From Sutcliffiella horikoshii (GTDB lineage Bacteria > Bacillota > Bacilli > Bacillales > Bacillaceae_I), in assembly GCF_020524325.1 (NCBI RefSeq), contig NZ_JAIVKY010000002.1, positions 186,001-250,000 of the forward strand: a DNA stretch of 64,000 nucleotides, given 5' to 3'. Under the pieces are notes generated by a model that did no database searches, was not told the DNA's origin, and was given only the letters and a program-made list of their open reading frames with translations. Numbering within the stretch: the stretch's first letter is position 1; each line of letters opens with the position of its first letter. The position numbers and the translations under genes are program-made. This document shows, piece by piece, positions 58,443 through 64,000 of the stretch.

Positions 58443-58616
58443 TTAAAATTTACGCTTTCTAGCAGCTTCAGACTTTTTCTTGCGTCTTACGCTTGGTTTT
58501 TCATAGAATTCACGCTTTCTTGCTTCTTGCAACGTTCCAGTCTTTGAAACTGAACGTTTGAAACGGCGAAGAGCATCTTCAAGCGATTCGTTTTTACGAA
58601 CAACTGTTTTTGACAT
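58443..58616 (-). CDS. rpsU: Ribosomal protein bS21
   Basis: The 57-residue small-subunit protein S21, with the N-terminal [20 protein letters not shown] pattern and a strongly basic C-terminus ([14 protein letters not shown]). ATG 58616 follows GGAGGGAGGGAATTAGA; a longer frame adding eight residues is not supported. Co-transcribed with yqeY. Confidence 0.97.
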   Translation of the reverse strand: MSKTVVRKNESLEDALRRFKRSVSKTGTLQEARKREFYEKPSVRRKKKSEAARKRKF

Positions 58617-58772
58617 TCTAATTCCCTCCCTCCAGAACAACCACTAACATTTTCAGAAAAAACATGATCCCATAAATGCAAAAAAGCATGTATAGAACAT
58701 GTACTTACCAATTATAATATATTCACTATAGCTGGTCAACAATTATAAGGAAATGCTTTAAAACAATCTTCA

Positions 58773-59336
58773 TTAACTATTATTCCGATATAGGTTTATC
58801 ACCTTAGAATCCTTGCCTGCCAACATGTATTGAGATCTTCCTAGATATAGGGGGATCGAAAGTTTATCCCAGTCAGGCAGCCCATTTTCCGCAAATAATC
58901 CTTTATCCTTGTAAAATCCGGTCATCTCCCCTACAAACCAGTCATGATCTCCATATGTCTGCTGATCCATCAATTTGCATTCATAGGCAATGTAGGCTTC
59001 TTTTAAAATAGGCGCCGAAACTGTTTTCCCTTGTTCGAATTCTATATTTAGTTCTTCGAATTTATTATGCTCTTTTCCTGTTAGCATGCCGGACTGCTGT
59101 ATGTAATGCGCAAACTTTTCCGGCACAAAGTTTATCGCGAACTCTTTGGAGTGTTGTATTAAGTGATGTGTATATCTTTCTTTTGCAATGGCCACTCCAT
59201 AAATAGGCGGTTCATATGAAATGTAACTATGCCAACCTGCAGCCATTATATTTTGTTCTCCATTCCATTTTGCTGTGACTAAAGCCACCATGCCTGGGTA
59301 GCTATGCATAACAGTATTTGTTGTCCATTCCCTCAT
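58773..59336 (-). CDS. Flavin reductase-like domain protein
   Basis: A 187-residue protein with the FMN-binding split-barrel of the flavin reductase-like family: PGMVALVTAKWNGEQNIMAAGW (in parts), the SYEPPIYGVAI strand and the helix HLIQHSKEFAINFVPEKFA. Such proteins bind FMN and may use NAD(P)H to reduce flavin or other substrates; the real substrate is unknown. Divergent from the Na/Pi gene; no terminator is obvious before the rpsU region. Confidence 0.82.
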   Translation of the reverse strand: MREWTTNTVMHSYPGMVALVTAKWNGEQNIMAAGWHSYISYEPPIYGVAIAKERYTHHLIQHSKEFAINFVPEKFAHYIQQSGMLTGKEHNKFEELNIEFEQGKTVSAPILKEAYIAYECKLMDQQTYGDHDWFVGEMTGFYKDKGLFAENGLPDWDKLSIPLYLGRSQYMLAGKDSKVINLYRNNS

Positions 59337-59410
59337 GTATGTAATCTCCCCTCTTCTTTTCTAGTCATTCTTGTCCACCACCAGCATATATTGTGATAGA
59401 GGTGATGGGC

Positions 59411-60331
59411 TTGTTTTCTATTATAACGTTAATGGCTGTTTACTTAGCGATTTTTTTAATTGGAATGACCGTTATGAGATCAGGGCTCCTTCAATTGTCC
59501 GAAGAGAGAACTAAAGGATATCTCACCAAGTTCACAGATATGCCCTGGAAAGGCCTGTTGATTGGAATATTCATCACTGGACTATTGCAGAGCAGTTCTG
59601 CTGTCATGGTTATTACTGTCGGTCTGGTAGCTGCAGGCTACCTAACCTTTTATCAGTCCATCGGCATTATGCTCGGCAGCAATATCGGATCTACTTTTAT
59701 TACAGAGCTCATAACTATAGATATTTCACAGCTTATTTTCCCCATGCTCATTATCGGATTTATTTTTTTGTTTTCTAAAAAGAAATTGCCCTTCAGTTTT
59801 GGTTCTAGCTTGTTCGGGCTTGGCTGTTTGTTTGTCGCTATGAATGGATTTGAGTCCCTCGCTATACCTTTGGCAGGATTTCCATCTGTTCAGGATATGC
59901 TTGCGATGACCAATGATCACCATCTATTTGGGGTAGGTATCGGAACGCTACTTACAGCAATCATCCAATCGAGCTCCGCCACTACAGGTATCAGCATGAG
60001 CTTCTTAAATAATGATTTGTTATCTCTTCCTGCAGGGATTGCGATTATGCTTGGGGCTAATATCGGAACTTGTGTGACTGCGTATTTAGCTAGTATTGGT
60101 TCGATTCGCGAGGCTAAGTTAACCGCGTATGCGCATATATGGTTGAATGTGATTGGGGTTGCGGTGTTTTTCCCTTTGATTCCTTGGCTGGGCGGGTTTG
60201 TAGAGTTGCTCGCTTCCAGTGCTGATGTACAGCTTGCTCATTCGAGTTTGATTTTCAATGTAATAAGTTCCGCTTTGGCGTTGCCGTTTGTGCGGCCTTT
60301 TGCAAGGTTTGTGGAGAGGTTGCATGGGTGA
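59411..60331 (+). CDS. yqeW: Na/Pi cotransporter, YqeW-like
   Basis: About 306 residues, a short Na/Pi cotransporter with two inverted repeats, each with the hallmark QSSSAVMVI (about residue 60) and QSSSATTGI (about 195), and no PhoU tail. It probably exports or imports phosphate with sodium. The start is uncertain: TTG 59411 is six bases after AGAGGTG, while ATG 59405 and GTG 59393 are also in frame. A second family member with a PhoU domain lies at 15554. It has no clear terminator; a 52-bp repeat array follows. Confidence 0.9.
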   Translation: MFSIITLMAVYLAIFLIGMTVMRSGLLQLSEERTKGYLTKFTDMPWKGLLIGIFITGLLQSSSAVMVITVGLVAAGYLTFYQSIGIMLGSNIGSTFITELITIDISQLIFPMLIIGFIFLFSKKKLPFSFGSSLFGLGCLFVAMNGFESLAIPLAGFPSVQDMLAMTNDHHLFGVGIGTLLTAIIQSSSATTGISMSFLNNDLLSLPAGIAIMLGANIGTCVTAYLASIGSIREAKLTAYAHIWLNVIGVAVFFPLIPWLGGFVELLASSADVQLAHSSLIFNVISSALALPFVRPFARFVERLHG

Positions 60332-60377
60332 TAGCGTTGTTGAGGAGACTGGTGGGTCTTGTGGTCCGGTGGTTTCC

Positions 60378-60890
60378 TGCCGGAGCAAGCGGGGAGGGTC
60401 ATCTTCGACCGTTTGATTAGGTTTGCTTGCTGTTCGGGCGTTGAGAGGCGTTCTCTACTTCCGTTTGATCAGACTTGTTGCCGGGTCGGGCGTTGAGAGG
60501 CGTTTTCTACTACCGTTTGATCAGACTTGTTGCCGGGTCGGGCGTTGAAAGGCTCTCTCTATGACCGTTTGATGAGATTTGCTTGCTGTTCAGGCGTTGA
60601 GAAGCGCTCTCTACTTCCGTTTGATGAGATTTGCTGCCTGTTCAGGCGTTAAATTTCCTATTTTTTCCTTCTATACGACTATTTTCCAGAGTTGGTGACC
60701 TATTCGGGTTTATAGAACCGTTCTATAAGACCGTTTGCAATTTTTCGCTTCCTGTTCGGGCGTATAGAGCCGTCCTATACGACCGTTTCCCAGAATTTGC
60801 TCCGCGTTCGGGCATATAGAGCCGTCCTATACGACTTTTAAGGCAAAACGGTTCTGTGTTCGGGCATATAGAATCCTTTTATTCCCTTTT
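60378..60890. repeat. 52-bp hairpin repeat array, locus 3 (about 10 units)
   Basis: The segment TTCGGGC (variants GTCGGGC, TTCAGGC) begins units at 60433, 60485, 60537, 60589, 60641, 60703, 60755, 60807 and 60859: spacings 52, 52, 52, 52, 62, 52, 52, 52. A degenerate unit precedes them. The best hairpin is CGTATAG-AGCCGTC-CTATACG at 60761-60781. Stem types change along the array (TTGAG/CTCTA, then TATAG/CTATA). It fills the convergent gap between yqeW and deoC. Confidence 0.88.
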
Positions 60891-60936
60891 TGATAGTCTT
60901 CCCCAATACAATGTCAACCTTCTGCCCACACTAGAA

Positions 60937-60984
60937 CAAAAAAAAGCACTCCCTCAAGCATAAATTGCTTAAGAGAGTACTTTT
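60937..60984 (-). terminator. Terminator of deoC
   Basis: AGTACTCTCTTAAGCA and TGCTTGAGGGAGTGCT pair with two mismatches on the minus strand around ATTTA, followed by TTTTTTTTG. Confidence 0.88.
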
Positions 60985-60992
60985 CGCATATC

Positions 60993-61664
60993 CTAGTAAT
61001 CCGTATCAGCAGTTAATCCTTTAACAATAGCGATACCAGAGCTTGCTCCGATACGTGTCGCTCCAGCTGCGATCATTTCTTCCGCACCTTTTGCATCACG
61101 AACTCCACCGGAAGCTTTTACTCCAATTTCAGGTCCTACGGTTTGTCTCATTAGAGCGATGTCTGCAACAGTTGCTCCACCTGTTGAGAAACCAGTAGAA
61201 GTTTTCACATAGTCAGCTCCAGCTTTTACAGCCAACTGGCATGCTCTTACTTTTTCTTCGTTAGTTAACAGGCAAGTTTCGATGATGACTTTAGTTAAAG
61301 CGCGACCTTTTGCGGCGTCTACAACTGCACGAATGTCTCTTTCTACTAGCTCATCGTCACCGTCTTTAAGTGCGCTAATGTTGATAACCATGTCCACTTC
61401 AGTGGCACCGTTCTCAATCGCATTAGTCGTTTCGAATGCTTTTACTTCAGGAGTGTTTGCTCCCAGAGGGAAACCAATTACTGTACAAACTTTTACATTG
61501 CTACCTTCTAAAAGCTCTGCAGATGTTTTTACCCAAGTCGGGTTAACACACACAGACGCAAAGTTATATTCTCTCGCTTCTTGGCATAGTACTTCTACTT
61601 GTTCTTTTTTTGTATCGGCTTTCAATAATGTATGATCAATCATTTCTCCAATGTTTGTATGCAT
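60993..61664 (-). CDS. deoC: Deoxyribose-phosphate aldolase
   Basis: Splits 2-deoxyribose 5-phosphate to glyceraldehyde 3-phosphate and acetaldehyde in deoxynucleoside catabolism. The 223-residue class I aldolase has the Schiff-base Lys in YVKTSTGFS (about residue 152), Lys in GVKASGG (about 181) and Asp in [11 protein letters not shown]. Start ATG 61664. It stands alone here without pdp or nupC neighbours; other deo genes may lie elsewhere. Confidence 0.96.
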   Translation of the reverse strand: MHTNIGEMIDHTLLKADTKKEQVEVLCQEAREYNFASVCVNPTWVKTSAELLEGSNVKVCTVIGFPLGANTPEVKAFETTNAIENGATEVDMVINISALKDGDDELVERDIRAVVDAAKGRALTKVIIETCLLTNEEKVRACQLAVKAGADYVKTSTGFSTGGATVADIALMRQTVGPEIGVKASGGVRDAKGAEEMIAAGATRIGASSGIAIVKGLTADTDY

Positions 61665-61771
61665 GTTAATACTCCTTTCGAATTAAGAGGTCTGACCTCT
61701 CACATCATAACATGATTTCATTATTTTGGCGAGTACCATGTTAGTATTGCCTGTAACTTTTTCTTCACAAC

Positions 61772-61803
61772 AAAAAAGTGACTCCATAATTATGGAATCA
61801 CTC
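61772..61803 (-). terminator. Terminator of mtaB
   Basis: AGTGATTCCATAAT and ATTATGGAGTCACT pair with one mismatch and a minimal loop on the minus strand, followed by TTTTTTG. Confidence 0.85.
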
Positions 61804-61814
61804 TCTACTAATTC

Positions 61815-63179
61815 TTATGAACTTAAACGAATATTCTCTTCTTCAAGTCGTGGCGCATCTTCAAGAACGCGAACGAATTGCCCATCGTTGAAAGGATATC
61901 CAGCTTTAGTAATTTTTACTTTAACAAGCTTTCCGACCATTTCTTCCGTTGCAGGGAAAACAACTTTTAGATAGTTGTCTGTGTAGCCTACATATAAGCC
62001 TTGGTCTGGTGCTTCTTTGTAGATTTCTTCTGGGATGACTTCTAACACTTCGTCTTCAAAAGTGGAAGCATATTCTTTTGCCAGTTGATCAGAAAGTGCA
62101 ATTAGGCGATGAACTCGTTCATTTTTCACTTCTTCATCCACTTGGTCCGTCATTCTTGCAGCTGGTGTTCCTGTACGCTTGGAATAAGGGAATACATGCA
62201 GCTCGGAAAATTTATGTTCTTTTATGAAGTTGTAAGTTTCCAAGAACTCTTCTTCTGTTTCACCAGGGAATCCAACGATGACATCAGAAGTAATCGCAAG
62301 TCCAGGTAAAGCTTCTTTCAATCGGTCCAAACGCTCTGCGAAGAATTCCATCGTATATTTACGACGCATTCTTTTCAAAACAGTGTTGGAAGCGGATTGG
62401 ATTGGAATATGCAAATGACGGACAATTTTATCGGAATTGTTCAGTACTTCAATAACCTCATCCGTGATTTGGCTCGCTTCAATGGAGGAGATACGGATAC
62501 GCTTTAAGCCTTTTACTTTTTCATCCAATTCACGAAGAAGCATGGCAAAGTTGTAATCCTTCATGTCTTCGCCATAACCGCCGGTGTGAATTCCAGTCAA
62601 CACAATTTCTTTATATCCTGCATCAACTAATTGTTGTGCTTGTGTGACAACTTCTTGCGGATCACGGGAACGCATTAGTCCTCGAGCCCAAGGGATGATA
62701 CAGAAAGTACAGAAATTATTGCAACCTTCCTGAATCTTTAAGGAAGCACGTGTGCGGTCCGTAAATGCCGGTACGTCCAACTCTTCATAGACACGAGCCT
62801 TCATGATGTTTCCTACGCCATTAATTGGTTGGCGCTCTTGTTTGAACTGCTCGATATACTCAAGCATTTTCACGCGGTCCTGTGTTCCTACAACTACATC
62901 GACTCCAGGAATCGCCATGATTTCTGCAGGAGAAGTTTGTGCGTAACATCCAGTTACACAAATAACAGCGTCAGGATTTTTACGGATCGCACGACGGATC
63001 ACCTGACGACTCTTTTTATCTCCTGTATTTGTAACGGTACAGGTATTGATGACATACACATCTGCCGTACCTTCGAATTCTGTACGTTCATAATTATTTG
63101 CTTTGAAAAGCTGCCAGATCGCTTCTGTTTCATAATGGTTCACTTTACACCCTAGTGTGTGAAAGGCAACAGTTGGCAT
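61815..63179 (-). CDS. mtaB: MtaB, tRNA t6A37 methylthiotransferase
   Basis: A radical-SAM enzyme that converts t6A37 to ms2t6A37 in tRNA. About 454 residues: N-terminal UPF0004 domain with cluster cysteines (HTLGCKVNHYE, INTCTVT, VTGCYAQ), radical-SAM motif CNNFCTFC and a C-terminal TRAM domain. ATG 63179 (MPTVAFHT) follows AGGTGG; a GTG nine bases upstream overlaps that site. Matches YqeV, directly after rsmE. Confidence 0.96.
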   Translation of the reverse strand: MPTVAFHTLGCKVNHYETEAIWQLFKANNYERTEFEGTADVYVINTCTVTNTGDKKSRQVIRRAIRKNPDAVICVTGCYAQTSPAEIMAIPGVDVVVGTQDRVKMLEYIEQFKQERQPINGVGNIMKARVYEELDVPAFTDRTRASLKIQEGCNNFCTFCIIPWARGLMRSRDPQEVVTQAQQLVDAGYKEIVLTGIHTGGYGEDMKDYNFAMLLRELDEKVKGLKRIRISSIEASQITDEVIEVLNNSDKIVRHLHIPIQSASNTVLKRMRRKYTMEFFAERLDRLKEALPGLAITSDVIVGFPGETEEEFLETYNFIKEHKFSELHVFPYSKRTGTPAARMTDQVDEEVKNERVHRLIALSDQLAKEYASTFEDEVLEVIPEEIYKEAPDQGLYVGYTDNYLKVVFPATEEMVGKLVKVKITKAGYPFNDGQFVRVLEDAPRLEEENIRLSS

Positions 63180-63189
63180 GTTTTCCACC

Positions 63190-63942
63190 TCACATTAATT
63201 CAAAATGATACGAAATCGCGGCAAGCACATAAAGCGGTGCCGTTTCCGTTCTTAATATTCTTGGCCCAAGCGCGCAAGGAACAAAGCCATGTTCCACCAA
63301 TTTATCGACCTCTTTTTCGGTGAGGCCTCCTTCAGGACCGAACACACAAAGAATCGATTCCCCTTGCTTCATGCTTTTTAGGGTGTTTGCAAATGCAGAA
63401 CTTTCCCCATCCTTTGCACTCTCTTCATAGGCGACAATTTTATAGGTATAGTCTTTGCTCTTCTCTATAAGTTTGGCTAGTGTAGCAGGTTCCTCTACTA
63501 CTGGCACCATCGAACGATGAGACTGCTCCGCTGCTTCCTTGGCAATCTTATTCCAACGTTCTACTTTCTTTCGGCCCTTCTTTTCGTCCCACTTTACAAT
63601 CGAACGAGCAGCATTAAAAGGGATAAACGACTCTGCTCCGAGTTCTGTTCCCTTTTGTATTACTAACTCCAATTTATCCCCTTTAGGCAACCCGTTCGCA
63701 ATCGTAACACGAACCGGAATTTCCGTTTCAGCCTTTATCCATTCTACAATATCTGTTACTACCATATCATTGGTAATTTCAGCAATTTTGCAAAGAGCTG
63801 TTTGCCTAGTTTCCGAACAGCTGCATAGGAGTTGATCGTCCTCGTTCATCCTCATAACCCGTGTGATATGATGAACATCTTCACCTGTTATGGTGATGGA
63901 TGATTCATCTATTTGATTGGAGTTAACAAAATAACGTTGCAC
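63190..63942 (-). CDS. rsmE: RsmE, 16S rRNA (uracil1498-N3)-methyltransferase
   Basis: Methylates U1498 of 16S rRNA. About 250 residues: an N-terminal PUA-like domain (residues 1-70) and a SPOUT knot with VFGPEGGLTEKEVDKL and the C-terminal LGPRILRTETAPLYVLAAI in parts. I place the start at GTG 63942 (MQRYFV), nine bases after GAGG, matching homologues. It follows prmA by 15 bp and precedes mtaB by 10 bp, so the three are one operon. Confidence 0.95.
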   Translation of the reverse strand: MQRYFVNSNQIDESSITITGEDVHHITRVMRMNEDDQLLCSCSETRQTALCKIAEITNDMVVTDIVEWIKAETEIPVRVTIANGLPKGDKLELVIQKGTELGAESFIPFNAARSIVKWDEKKGRKKVERWNKIAKEAAEQSHRSMVPVVEEPATLAKLIEKSKDYTYKIVAYEESAKDGESSAFANTLKSMKQGESILCVFGPEGGLTEKEVDKLVEHGFVPCALGPRILRTETAPLYVLAAISYHFELM

Positions 63943-63957
63943 GATCTTCAACCTCGC

Positions 63958-64000
63958 TTATTCTTCTTTTTTGGCGATAAATGCTACCCAGTCTTCCATC
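63958..64000 (-). CDS. prmA: PrmA, ribosomal protein L11 methyltransferase (5' part outside window)
   Basis: Only the last 14 codons are present, ending EDWVAFIAKKEE followed by TAA. The DWVA-x-x-AKK ending and the position directly before rsmE and mtaB fit PrmA, which trimethylates ribosomal protein L11. Identification rests mainly on gene order. Confidence 0.65.
   Translation of the reverse strand, partial: MEDWVAFIAKKEE

Overview
The window is a chromosomal segment of a low-GC Gram-positive spore former of the family Bacillaceae. The gene order matches the Bacillus subtilis yqe-yqf-yqg region almost gene for gene (prmA-rsmE-mtaB, rpsU-yqeY, nfeD-floA, yqfC-yqfD-phoH-pgpH-ybeY-dgkA-cdd-era-yqzL-recO-glyQS-ccpN-yqfL-yqxD-dnaG-sigA-cccA-trmK-yqfO-ispH-yqfQ-cshB-nfo-yqfT, znuCB-zur, yqfW-yqfX-ispG-yqfZ, sodA-yqgE-pbpA-pst). 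Sporulation genes and the Pho, Zur, sigma-W and sigma-E sites have Bacillus character. The species cannot be fixed from sequence alone; a Bacillus/Sutcliffiella-like genome is my inference. I see no rRNA, tRNA, prophage or transposase gene.

Layout. 1-2.6 kb: arsenic resistance operon arsR-arsB-arsC-arsD, read leftward, with arsD cut by the window edge. 2.7-4.4 kb: a 50-residue small gene and a SulP anion transporter. 4.6-9.2 kb: pstS-pstC-pstA-pstB-phoU behind a four-repeat PhoP box. 9.3-18.7 kb: pbpA, yqgE, sodA, an unexpectedly placed pfkA, a DUF456 gene, a Na/Pi cotransporter with a PhoU tail, a DUF1189 gene and the LysM gene yqfZ. 19-24 kb: ispG, yqfX-like, yqfW, a small gene, and znuC-znuB-zur behind a Zur box. 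24-34 kb: an orphan sporulation-type histidine kinase, yqfT, nfo, cshB, yqfQ, ispH, yqfO, trmK, cccA. 34-42 kb: an acyl-CoA dehydrogenase, an unknown membrane protein, sigA-dnaG-yqxD (macromolecular synthesis cluster), yqfL-ccpN. 42-49 kb: glyQS with a T-box, recO, yqzL, era, cdd, dgkA, ybeY. 49-58 kb: pgpH, phoH, yqfD, yqfC and the sigma-W type nfeD-floA operon. 58-64 kb: yqeY, rpsU, a flavin reductase-like gene, a second Na/Pi transporter, deoC, mtaB, rsmE and the end of prmA.

The genes are ordinary; the unusual content is in the spaces between them. (1) Three intergenic arrays (24.05-24.21, 31.10-31.65 and 60.38-60.89 kb) are built from units repeating at 52 bp. Each unit carries a 7-8 bp stem with a 7-nt loop. 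The stem sequences differ between and within arrays, but largely by paired changes that keep base pairing, and 52 bp is close to five turns of B-DNA. This is the best candidate for an undescribed element. (2) A separate dispersed family of roughly 125-135 bp imperfect palindromes occurs about a dozen times. At three loci two modules and a conserved linker form a composite of about 350-450 bp. Copies sit inside the ars operon and inside the glyQS leader mRNA, one is nested in another, and one lies in a perfect 312-bp tandem duplication that also copied the 3' end of a gene. (3) ccpN lacks an ordinary in-frame start codon: the conserved N-terminus begins at an ATC placed correctly behind a strong ribosome binding site, or else the 5' end carries a one-base indel.
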